Origin: an uncultured Chlorobiaceae bacterium
GTDB taxonomy: Bacteria; Bacteroidota; Chlorobiia; Chlorobiales; Chlorobiaceae
Direction: 5' to 3'
DNA length: 24,623 nucleotides
Assembly: GCA_903917955.1 (NCBI GenBank)
Contig: CAIXCO010000141.1
Span: 1-24,623, forward strand
Shown: positions 1-7,048 of the stretch, in pieces
Layout: every line of letters starts with the position of its first letter
Numbering within the stretch: position 1 is the first letter of the stretch
Position numbers and translations under genes: made by a program
The notes under the pieces: generated by a model
What the model saw: the letters and a program-made list of their open reading frames with translations, nothing else
Told to the model about the DNA's origin: nothing
The model's database searches: none

Positions 1-153
1 GAAGAGATGGGCGTGCCCGAAGCCATGTGGCATCTGGAGGTGAACTCCTTCCCGGCCATTGTTACCATGGATGCACACGGCAACAGCCTGCACAGCAAGG
101 TTGAAGAGGAGTCGTTCCGTCAACTTGGCACCTTCGCCAACGACACCCATTGA
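1..153 (+). CDS. Class I fumarate hydratase, C-terminal fragment (partial)
   Basis: An open frame enters from the left edge and ends at TGA 151-153, giving the last 50 residues of a protein. The stretch MGVPEAMWHLEV-N-SFPA followed by a short D-x-x-G-N segment resembles the C-terminal end of iron-sulfur class I fumarases (FumA/FumB type), where a G-M-E-A-I-W-K-I-E-V-x-D-F-P-A pattern is typical. That enzyme interconverts fumarate and malate; in an organism running the reductive TCA cycle it would work in the hydration direction's reverse sense to feed succinate formation. It sits 53 bases before a biotin-dependent carboxyltransferase in the same direction, which fits a central-carbon gene pair. 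Only the tail is visible, so the assignment rests on a short match. Confidence 0.6.
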   Translation, partial: EEMGVPEAMWHLEVNSFPAIVTMDAHGNSLHSKVEEESFRQLGTFANDTH

Positions 154-206
154 TCCCGCAACGTGCACTGGTTGCCAATCTCATTTAACTGATAAAGAGG
201 ACGCTG

Positions 207-2150
207 ATGAAAAAAATAAGATTTATGGATGTCTCATTCCGGGACGGATTTCAGTCATGTTTTGGCGCGAGGGTCAAGACCGAAGACTTTTTGCCCGCAC
301 TTGAAGCCGCCGTTCATGCCGGAACCGACAACTTTGAAATAGGCGGCGGTGCCCGCTTCCAGAGCCTCTACTTCTACTGCGAAGAGGACGCTTTTGCCAT
401 GATGGATGCCGCCCGCAAGGTTGTGGGCCCCGATATTAACCTGCAGACCCTTTCGAGAGGGGCCAATGTTGTCGGGCTTGTCTCTCAGTCACGCGATATT
501 ATTGATCTCCATGCCCGTCTCTTCAAAAAGCATGGCATCACTACCATAAGGAACTTCGACGCCTTGATGGATATCCGCAACCTCTCCTTTTCCGGGCAGT
601 GCATCCATAATGCCGGATTGAAACATCAGGTTGTTGTAGCCATGATGGGCCTTGCACCGGGACTGCACGAGAGCTATTGCCATACCCCTCAGTTCTATCT
701 CGACAAACTGCGTGAAATTCTTGATGCCGAAATCCCGTTCGACAGTGTCGCCTTCAAGGATGCCTCGGGCACAACAACCCCGGCGGTTGTTCACGAAACC
801 ATCAAAGGTGCACGCAAGATGCTTCCCGAAGGGACCGAAATCCAGTTTCATACCCACGACACGGCAGGAATGGGCGTAGCCTGCAACTATGCCGCCATCA
901 CGGGAGGTGCCGACATTATCGATCTCTCTATGGCTCCGGTCAGTGGAGGAACCGCTGAAGTGGACATTCTCACCATGTGGCAGCGACTCAGGGGCACTGA
1001 ATACACCCTCGACATTGACCAGGAAAAATACCTTGAGGTCGAGGCGCTCTTTATTGACCAGATGTACAAATACTACATGCCCCCCGAGGCGACGGCGGTC
1101 AATCCGGTCATCTCCTTTTCACCCATGCCCGGCGGAGCCCTTACAGCCAATACTCAGATGATGCGCGACAACAACACGCTCCATCTCTTTCCCGCTGTGA
1201 TCAACAACATGAGGGAGGTAGTTGTCAAAGGCGGATTCGGCGCATCGGTCACTCCCGTTTCGCAATTCTATTTCCAGCAGGCCTTTGCCAACACCATTCA
1301 GGGTCACTGGAAAAAAATCACCGACGGTTATGGCAAAATGGTGCTCGGTTACTTTGGCAAAACCCCGGCCCGTCCTGACGATGAGGTTGTTCGTCTCGCC
1401 TCCGAGCAACTCGGTCTTGCTCCAACGGTTGAAGATGTGCACGATATCAACGACCGCAACCCGGAACTTGGCGTAGCCTACAATACTGCGCTGCTTCAGA
1501 AAGCCAATATTCCGCAGACCGACGAAAACATCTTTATTGCTGCAACCTGCGGCGCCAAAGGCATCGCCTTCCTTCAGGGAGATTGTACAACCGGTATCCG
1601 TTACAAGGCCGACATCGCCGTTGAAATCAAGGCAACACCAAGAGCAGAGGTGGTTGCGGCCTACCACGAGGCCCACAAACACGATATCCACCAGGAAGAG
1701 GTGAACCACCGGCTCGAAGAGCTTTTTTCAAAGCTTCCCACAACAACGCCAGTGCCAGCTCTATCAGGCTCTGCCTCGGCATCAAAAGTCATTTCGATGG
1801 CCGGAAACTTTACCGTTTTTGTTGATGGAGCCCCCTTTACCGTCTCCTTTGCCGAAGGCTCGGCCATCAACCCCCAGACGACTACGGTTGCAGCGCCACC
1901 AGTGGCCGAGGCCATTGTGGCTCCCCAGCCACACGCAGGCACGCCAGTCCCCGCAACCATGCCCGGCAACGTCTTCTCAATTTCCGTCAAGGTCGGTGAA
2001 GAGGTCAAGGAGGGAGAAGAGGTAGCCATCATCGAAGCCATGAAGATGGAAACCCCCGTCAAAGCCCCCTGCGCCGGAAAAATTCTTGCCATCACGGTAG
2101 CCAAAGGCGACACCGTAGGAATGGGAGAGACCATGATGACCATCGGATAA
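207..2150 (+). CDS. Biotin-dependent carboxyltransferase with fused biotin carrier domain (pyruvate carboxylase subunit B / oxaloacetate decarboxylase alpha type)
   Basis: The protein moves a carboxyl group between carboxybiotin and a 2-oxo acid, most likely pyruvate/oxaloacetate. The HMGL-like TIM barrel occupies about residues 1-290 and contains the metal ligands D13 (RDGFQS), H215 and H217 (HTHDTAG), and the lysine expected to be carbamylated, K184 (KDASG). A conserved PYC/OADA region follows to about 500, then an Ala/Pro-rich linker and a biotinyl domain with EAMKME; the biotin-accepting K613 is 34 residues from the end, as usual. AAAGAGG at 194-200, six bases before the ATG, supports the start. 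No biotin carboxylase subunit is in the window, so that partner must be encoded elsewhere. The motif usually read as RDxHQS has Phe at residue 15. A 2-oxoglutarate carboxylase role (CfiA-like) cannot be excluded. Confidence 0.85.
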   Translation: MKKIRFMDVSFRDGFQSCFGARVKTEDFLPALEAAVHAGTDNFEIGGGARFQSLYFYCEEDAFAMMDAARKVVGPDINLQTLSRGANVVGLVSQSRDIIDLHARLFKKHGITTIRNFDALMDIRNLSFSGQCIHNAGLKHQVVVAMMGLAPGLHESYCHTPQFYLDKLREILDAEIPFDSVAFKDASGTTTPAVVHETIKGARKMLPEGTEIQFHTHDTAGMGVACNYAAITGGADIIDLSMAPVSGGTAEVDILTMWQRLRGTEYTLDIDQEKYLEVEALFIDQMYKYYMPPEATAVNPVISFSPMPGGALTANTQMMRDNNTLHLFPAVINNMREVVVKGGFGASVTPVSQFYFQQAFANTIQGHWKKITDGYGKMVLGYFGKTPARPDDEVVRLASEQLGLAPTVEDVHDINDRNPELGVAYNTALLQKANIPQTDENIFIAATCGAKGIAFLQGDCTTGIRYKADIAVEIKATPRAEVVAAYHEAHKHDIHQEEVNHRLEELFSKLPTTTPVPALSGSASASKVISMAGNFTVFVDGAPFTVSFAEGSAINPQTTTVAAPPVAEAIVAPQPHAGTPVPATMPGNVFSISVKVGEEVKEGEEVAIIEAMKMETPVKAPCAGKILAITVAKGDTVGMGETMMTIG

Positions 2151-2166
2151 TAGAGGCCCACCCTTT

Positions 2167-2194
2167 GCCCCCGGGATGCTGATTCCCGGGGGGC
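2167..2194 (+). terminator. GC-rich hairpin after the carboxyltransferase gene
   Basis: A perfect 9-bp stem (CCCCCGGGA at 2168-2176 with TCCCGGGGG at 2184-2192) encloses a 7-base loop, 15 bases after the stop codon. The nearest T-run (2211-2215) is about 18 bases beyond the stem, so this is not a textbook intrinsic terminator. It may end or stabilise the carboxyltransferase message. Confidence 0.5.
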
Positions 2195-2274
2195 GGGGCT
2201 GGCGCGTGTCTTTTTGCACCGACAGTAAAACAGCAAACGCAACGGGCTTCAGCCGCATCTGTCGCAATGTTTTG

Positions 2275-2304
2275 TTGTAAATTATAACCTACCCTGTTTA
2301 TATT
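2275..2304 (+). promoter_or_regulatory. Candidate sigma-70-like promoter for the single-domain response regulator
   Basis: TTGTAA (2275-2280) and TATATT (2299-2304) are separated by 18 bases and lie 45 bases before the receiver gene, in the AT-rich part of the gap. The match to -35/-10 consensus is only moderate and is not backed by conservation. Confidence 0.3.
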
Positions 2305-2348
2305 CCTCGTCTTGTAAAAAATTTACCTCAAGGATACTTTGGAGATAT

Positions 2349-2765
2349 ATGACAAATCTTGCTGATATTGCCGTTCTGTTTGTTGACGATGAAGTCGAAA
2401 TCCTCACCGCCCTGAAGAGTTGTTTTCGCAGGGAACCCTACATAAAAATGTTTGCAGAATCGGGTGAACAAGCCCTCACCTTGCTGCAGGAGAGTGACAG
2501 CAAGGTTCGTGTTATTGTGATCGCTTCAGATATTCACATGCCGGGTATAAGCGGTATAGAATTGATTCAGAGAGTGAAGAGCCTTTCTCCCGAAACCATC
2601 TGTATGTTGATTTCTGGAGCCCATGATATTAGTGAGCTTGTCAAAGATGTTGATACCGGCACTATTTTTACAACAATCACAAAACCCATCAATGTGCCTG
2701 TTTTTAAAAAAACGATAAATGACGCTATTGATTGTTACCTTAATGCGAAAACAGGCTCTTTGTAA
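2349..2765 (+). CDS. Single-domain response regulator (receiver domain only)
   Basis: The 138-residue protein is one complete receiver domain without an output domain. The acidic pair D13/D14 (FVDDE), phosphoacceptor D61 (SDIHMPG), S89 (LISGA) and K112 (TKP) occupy the standard places, so it should accept phosphate on Mg2+ binding. GGAG at 2341-2344 precedes the ATG at a short spacing. It faces the 1011-residue histidine kinase convergently, with only 26 bases between the two stop codons. That kinase has no receiver of its own, so it is the natural candidate donor. Stand-alone receivers act through protein contacts or as intermediates in phosphorelays; which applies here cannot be read from the sequence. 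Confidence 0.88.
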   Translation: MTNLADIAVLFVDDEVEILTALKSCFRREPYIKMFAESGEQALTLLQESDSKVRVIVIASDIHMPGISGIELIQRVKSLSPETICMLISGAHDISELVKDVDTGTIFTTITKPINVPVFKKTINDAIDCYLNAKTGSL

Positions 2766-2778
2766 TAGTCTGTTTTTT
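2748..2778 (+). terminator. Terminator-like hairpin with T-run between convergent genes
   Basis: AAAACAG (2748-2754) pairs with CTGTTTT (2770-2776) across a 15-base loop and is followed by further T residues to 2778. It overlaps the end of the receiver gene and lies against the end of the convergent kinase gene. The stem is AT-rich and weak. Confidence 0.4.
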
Positions 2779-2791
2779 CCGTTATTCACTA

Positions 2792-5700
2792 TCAATCGCT
2801 CGGCATTTTTGTTATTGGCAGTGTAAACACAAACACCGTGCCACCTTCTGCCAAACAGGAGGCGGTGAGGTTTCCCTTATGCTTATTGACAATGATGTCA
2901 TAACAGATGCTTAATCCCAGCCCCGTTCCTTTCCCTGGTTCCTTGGTCGTAAAGAAGGGTTCAAATATCCTGCTTATCATTTTTTCAGGAATTCCCGGGC
3001 CATCATCCGTAACAGAGCAGGAGACGCTTTCACCGTTTACCCATGTTTTAATCTCAATCTTGCCAAAAGAGCCTCTGTTTTGTGACTTGATGGCATGACT
3101 GCTGTTGATAACAAGATTGAGAATTACCTGACTGATTTGAGCCGGATCGCAAAAGAGCAGCGGTAGTTCTTCGAGGTTTAATACAAGAGAGGCAAGGGCG
3201 CTGTATTCGTGTTTTGCAATGACAAGGGCCTCATGAATTGCCTTATTGAGATCAAACTGGAATAACTGCTCACCGGAGTTCTTGAAAGAGTAGCTTCTCA
3301 CGCTGTGGGTGATGGTCGATATACGTTCGATTCCATGCTGTAATTTTTCAAGAGCGTCAGGGATACTTTTGAGGAGCTCGTCAATATCAACCGCCCTCTC
3401 TTTTTCACGGAGTCGCTCCACCTCTTCAACATCAGCACTTCCTGTTGTTACTTTTTCAATTATTTGGCGGTACTGATCCACAAATGCACCAAGATCGTTA
3501 AAATCCTCCAAAATAACATGCGCATTGAGGGTAATAAAGTTGAGCGGGTTATTGATTTCGTGCGCAATTCCGGCGGCAAGCTGGCCAATCATCTCCATTT
3601 TCATTGCTTGCTGAAGCTGGGCCGCAAGCACCCTCTTTTCCTCCTCAGCAATCTTTTTGGCAACGATATCCCAGATATGATTGGCAATCAACTCTATGTA
3701 TGTAGTATCATTATCATCATAGTCACTCTGCTTGTTCCCGACTCCCATGATCGCTACTATTTTTCCGTCACGGTTGACCGGAATAATCAGTTCGCGCCTT
3801 ATTTCAGCATGGCTCTGCGGCATTCCCTTGCGCAGCTTGACTGCGAGATAATCATTACGGATAACCGCTTTTTTCTTTCGTACAGCATCTGCCCACAGAC
3901 CGGCCTTCTCCAGCGGAAGGTAGAGCCCCTTTCTCCTCTCCATCTTGCTCATCTTGAGAAGGGTGTTGGTTGAAACCGCCTGCAGCAAGAGTGAATTCTG
4001 ATCTTCAGCAACAAAAGAGACAAACCCGATCGAGCTTCCAGTCAGCCTTTCCGCTTCATCAAGCGTTGCTGTCAGCAGCTCCTCAACCGTTCGAGTCTCT
4101 GCCATCTGGAGTATGCGGAGTCGTAATGCATTGATCTGTTCACTTTTTCTCAGCGCATCATCCTTTTGCAGCATCTTGATACCAAAGGAAAGGTTATTTG
4201 CAAGTGAAGTGAGCTGCAGGGTCTCGGCAGCATTAAAGGCATTTGGCAGTTCAGAATAAATAATCAATGCTCCAACCACATGATTGTCGATGGATAATGG
4301 TAAACCCAGAACAGCCGCATAACCGTTTTTTATTGCTTGAGTTCGCCATTTTTCGAACGGTGGATCGATCAGAATATGATTTACAGTAACGGGTTGGCCT
4401 GTACGTATGGCAGTTCCTGCAGGTACCTGCCCATACTGGTCATCGGCCCAGGATATGGTCGCCGACTCAAAATAATCACCGGTACTCCCCGCCGAGGCGG
4501 CAAGTTGCAAGCTTTTTGCCTCATCATCCCGTGCATATCCAACCCAGGCCATCCGGTAACCACCGGATTCGACGATGATGTGGCAAATTTTGTGCAGCAG
4601 TTCTCGTTCATCTTGTGTCTGAATGAGAGCTTCGTTGCAATGGTCGCTCACTATAAGTACACGATTCAGCCGCTCAAGTTCAGCTTCAGCCAGCTTGCGC
4701 TCGGTGATATCATGGGTAATGACGTGAATGACCGATTTCCCATCTACCTCTATTCGGTTACGGAATATCTCTACATCCCGTATGGAGCCGTCAGCCCTCC
4801 TGTGGCGCCCTATGAATTTATTGTGTTCTTTGGCATCGACGCTTTGCAGGCTTTTTTCAATCTCTGCCTGCGAAAGAGTATTGATATCTCTGGTATACAT
4901 CTGCTTGAGCTCCTCAATGCTCCATCCATACCACTTTGCGGCTGTTTGATTGACGTCAAGCACTTTTCCCGTATCGGGATCAAGGAGAGCCTGAATGGCA
5001 GACTGGCTGTTGAAAAGTGTTCTGAACCGCTCCTCACTTTTTTTAAATGACTCTTCTGCACGTTTGCGTTCAGTGATATCAATGCCCACGCCGATAAGAA
5101 AGGGATCGCCATCAATCATAATCCTTTTGGTGGTTATGAGTCGCCACTCGACATCAGGGGCTCTTCGAAGCACTATCCGGTATTCGCCAACCACTTCCGA
5201 GCCATTTTTCATGACATTCTGCATTGCTTCGATTGCTCGCTCCCGATCGTCCGGATGGAAGGCATCGAACCCGATAGTCTCAGCCATTTCATCATCTCGA
5301 ACCCCAAAGCTTCTCTCTCGGACATGGTCGTTCCATGCAACAAACTTCCCTTTTGCATCAACGATGTAAAAGGTTCCGGGGATAGCATTGATGATTTGCT
5401 TATTGAAGAGCTTCTCTTTTTTCAGCAACTGCTCGACATCGGTGATATCCTGCGCGATAACAAGAAGCCGGTCGACATTGCCTTCAGGAGATGTATAGGG
5501 ATAGATGGTACTGCGCACCAGTCGCCCATTACTTTCATCGTCAAAGGTCAGTGGTCTGGCGGTAAGCGCGGCCTCTTGCAGCATTTTCATGCGTGCAGCT
5601 CCAACATCCGGCGGCAAAAAATTGAACACATTCAGGCCAAAGAACTCTTCCGGGCGTTTATTGAACTGGGCAGCAAAAGCCTGATTGGCATCGAGGATAA

Positions 5701-5827
5701 TGCCTTTGGGAGAAATAACAAAAACGACATCCGGAAAGGAATGAAACAAGGTAAGAAGTGTGGAGTCACTCTGTTTTTCGGTAATTGCTGTGTGTGCACT
5801 CTTATCGACTGGTGTATGGAACTTCAT
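2792..5827 (-). CDS. Soluble multi-PAS/GAF sensor histidine kinase
   Basis: This 1011-residue cytoplasmic kinase has, in rough order, PAS (25-135), PAS (145-258), PAS (265-380), GAF (395-555), GAF (575-725), HisKA and HATPase_c (880-1005). The phosphoacceptor is H756 in HEINNPLN. The ATPase boxes are intact: N-box LNLVINSSHAI, G1 DDGPGIPE, F-box FEPFFTTK and G2 GKGTGLGLS. No signal peptide or membrane helix is seen, so the signal must be internal or diffusible. The PAS and GAF pockets could hold flavin, haem or a small ligand, but no cofactor residue is recognisable. There is no receiver in the chain; the neighbouring single-domain receiver is a plausible partner. The GAF1 segment is paralogous to that of the kinase at 10683-13286. 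A 102-base stretch (4593-4694) is closely repeated at 8769-8870. No strong ribosome-binding site precedes the ATG. Confidence 0.9.
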   Translation of the reverse strand: MKFHTPVDKSAHTAITEKQSDSTLLTLFHSFPDVVFVISPKGIILDANQAFAAQFNKRPEEFFGLNVFNFLPPDVGAARMKMLQEAALTARPLTFDDESNGRLVRSTIYPYTSPEGNVDRLLVIAQDITDVEQLLKKEKLFNKQIINAIPGTFYIVDAKGKFVAWNDHVRERSFGVRDDEMAETIGFDAFHPDDRERAIEAMQNVMKNGSEVVGEYRIVLRRAPDVEWRLITTKRIMIDGDPFLIGVGIDITERKRAEESFKKSEERFRTLFNSQSAIQALLDPDTGKVLDVNQTAAKWYGWSIEELKQMYTRDINTLSQAEIEKSLQSVDAKEHNKFIGRHRRADGSIRDVEIFRNRIEVDGKSVIHVITHDITERKLAEAELERLNRVLIVSDHCNEALIQTQDERELLHKICHIIVESGGYRMAWVGYARDDEAKSLQLAASAGSTGDYFESATISWADDQYGQVPAGTAIRTGQPVTVNHILIDPPFEKWRTQAIKNGYAAVLGLPLSIDNHVVGALIIYSELPNAFNAAETLQLTSLANNLSFGIKMLQKDDALRKSEQINALRLRILQMAETRTVEELLTATLDEAERLTGSSIGFVSFVAEDQNSLLLQAVSTNTLLKMSKMERRKGLYLPLEKAGLWADAVRKKKAVIRNDYLAVKLRKGMPQSHAEIRRELIIPVNRDGKIVAIMGVGNKQSDYDDNDTTYIELIANHIWDIVAKKIAEEEKRVLAAQLQQAMKMEMIGQLAAGIAHEINNPLNFITLNAHVILEDFNDLGAFVDQYRQIIEKVTTGSADVEEVERLREKERAVDIDELLKSIPDALEKLQHGIERISTITHSVRSYSFKNSGEQLFQFDLNKAIHEALVIAKHEYSALASLVLNLEELPLLFCDPAQISQVILNLVINSSHAIKSQNRGSFGKIEIKTWVNGESVSCSVTDDGPGIPEKMISRIFEPFFTTKEPGKGTGLGLSICYDIIVNKHKGNLTASCLAEGGTVFVFTLPITKMPSD

Positions 5828-6109
5828 GGTAATACCAATTTCAGAAATCTAATTAAAGACAAAAAAATTGAATCAGACACTTTCGGCCAATTGTAGTATT
5901 AATTCTGATAATGAACAAGCCTCCTTAAAATTTTGCAGGAAAATCCATAGTTCTCGCAGAAATAAATCAGCGCTTTTCCGCCATTCACCATAACTGTTGA
6001 ATAAGGTGGTGTTATCTGGTGTTTGTGTTCTTATCCAAAGATAAACGGTTTGCTTCTTCAAAATCAGGCAGACCACTTTAAACAAAGCCGGGCATGAGCA
6101 GCCAATTGA

Positions 6110-7048
6110 CTACGGGACGAAGACCAGGCGGAAGCCAATGTAGTGTTCCTGGTTGTCGGGGGAGGTGCAGATACGATCAGTCGACCGACAGTACTCGGCG
6201 CCGCTGCGCCAGCCCCCGCCGCGAAGCACACGGTACGAACCCGTTTCCGGCCCTGAAGGATTGGTAACCGTGCCTTTTGCTTTACATTCCTCATAATATC
6301 CTCCACCATACCAGTCGCTGCACCACTCATCAACATTGCCATGCATGTTGTAAAGCCCCCACGAATTGGGTGCAAAACTGTTTACCGCAACGGTGTTCTG
6401 CCGGCAAACCCCTTTCGGATTATTGTTGTAGGGATAGTTGCCGTCATAATTTGCCTGATTAGTCGTCAGGTTGTCTCCCGTATTGAACGGCGTTCGGCTT
6501 CCCGCACGGCAGGCGTATTCCCACTCCGCTTCGGTTGGCAGATAAAACCTTTTTCCCGTTTTTGCCGAGAGCCATTTGCAATACGCCACTGCGTCATTCC
6601 AGCTCACGTGCACCACCGGATGATTCTCTTCACTCTGAGGTCGCATAATGCCTGATACTCCATAACGCCAGTTTACCCCCTCCGCCATTTTCGCCTTGCG
6701 GTTGCCAATAACACTATAATCCGCTTTATCAGCATCAGTATGATATCCTGATGCGTACATAAATTTTCTGAACTCCGCAACCGTCACCGCATACTTGCCC
6801 ATATAAAAGTCACTTACTATTACCTGATACTGAGTTCCATCGCTCCCCCAGCTTCGGCGATCAAACTCACCCAGAGGGCTTCCCATTGTAAACTCACCGC
6901 CTCTGATTAGCACATAGGATATATTATTGGCATTCTCAAGCGCCCTGTAACCGCTCGACAACGTAACTCCGTCATGAATCATCTTTGGTTTCATCTTTTG
7001 ACCCTGGTTATGGATAAGAATGGGCGGTTCATCAAGCAACTTCTGCAT
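6110..7048 (-). CDS. SUMF1/FGE-sulfatase-fold protein, likely DGR-type variable protein
   Basis: The 312-residue protein carries a full formylglycine-generating-enzyme-type C-type-lectin fold from about residue 42 (VLIRGGEFTMGS), with family hallmarks LPTEAEWEYACRAG (170-183), GNVDEWCSDWY (237-247) and RVLRGGGW (273-280). In true formylglycine-generating enzymes a C-x4-C pair follows the RGGS/W motif; here the first position is Ser282 and only C287 remains, so sulfatase activation is unlikely. The C-terminus matches the layout of diversity-generating retroelement targets (separate entry). The ATG at 7048 overlaps the end of the hybrid kinase gene by 17 bases. An alternative ATG at 6994, after a weak AGGG, removes the overlap and 18 residues. 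No signal peptide is seen, so it probably acts in the cytoplasm, perhaps as a binding partner for the kinase system. Confidence 0.85.
   Translation of the reverse strand: MQKLLDEPPILIHNQGQKMKPKMIHDGVTLSSGYRALENANNISYVLIRGGEFTMGSPLGEFDRRSWGSDGTQYQVIVSDFYMGKYAVTVAEFRKFMYASGYHTDADKADYSVIGNRKAKMAEGVNWRYGVSGIMRPQSEENHPVVHVSWNDAVAYCKWLSAKTGKRFYLPTEAEWEYACRAGSRTPFNTGDNLTTNQANYDGNYPYNNNPKGVCRQNTVAVNSFAPNSWGLYNMHGNVDEWCSDWYGGGYYEECKAKGTVTNPSGPETGSYRVLRGGGWRSGAEYCRSTDRICTSPDNQEHYIGFRLVFVP
6122..6211 (-). other. Putative DGR variable region (VR) at the 3' end of the SUMF1-fold gene
   Basis: Residues 280-309 follow the spacing W-3-A-2-C-R-S-2-R-4-P-D-N-4-I-G-F-R seen in FGE-type variable proteins, where the numbered gaps are largely Asn (AAY) codons in the template. 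The gap codons here include CGC, AGC, GGC, TAC, GAT, ATC, TGC, ACC, TCC, CAC and TAC. All eleven could arise from AAC or AAT by changing only adenines, and ten end in C. The invariant framework and the GC-rich end (GGCTTCCGCCTGGTC) would correspond to the homing-initiation side. GAG285, CAG300 and GAA301 do not fit AAY templates. No template repeat or reverse transcriptase is in this window. Confidence 0.55.

Noticed and set aside
1661..2242. A 193-codon minus-strand frame opposite the carboxyltransferase C-terminus.
   Set aside because: It is antisense to the biotinyl domain and its translation is low-complexity (Ala/Thr/Gly/Ser). It is a shadow.
4337..5896. Long plus-strand frames (4337-5050 and 5255-5896) opposite the 1011-residue kinase.
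   Set aside because: They are antisense to PAS/GAF coding sequence with clear domain motifs and have no homology features of their own.
5873..6085. A 70-codon minus-strand frame downstream of the putative DGR target, considered as an Avd (accessory variability determinant) gene or remnant.
   Set aside because: It needs a TTG start, has no Shine-Dalgarno sequence, is half the length of Avd and shows none of its helical-bundle sequence features. The 282-base gap 5828-6109 otherwise shows no gene.
6110..7048. A true formylglycine-generating (sulfatase-activating) enzyme.
   Set aside because: The first of the two active-site cysteines is Ser, and no sulfatase gene is nearby.
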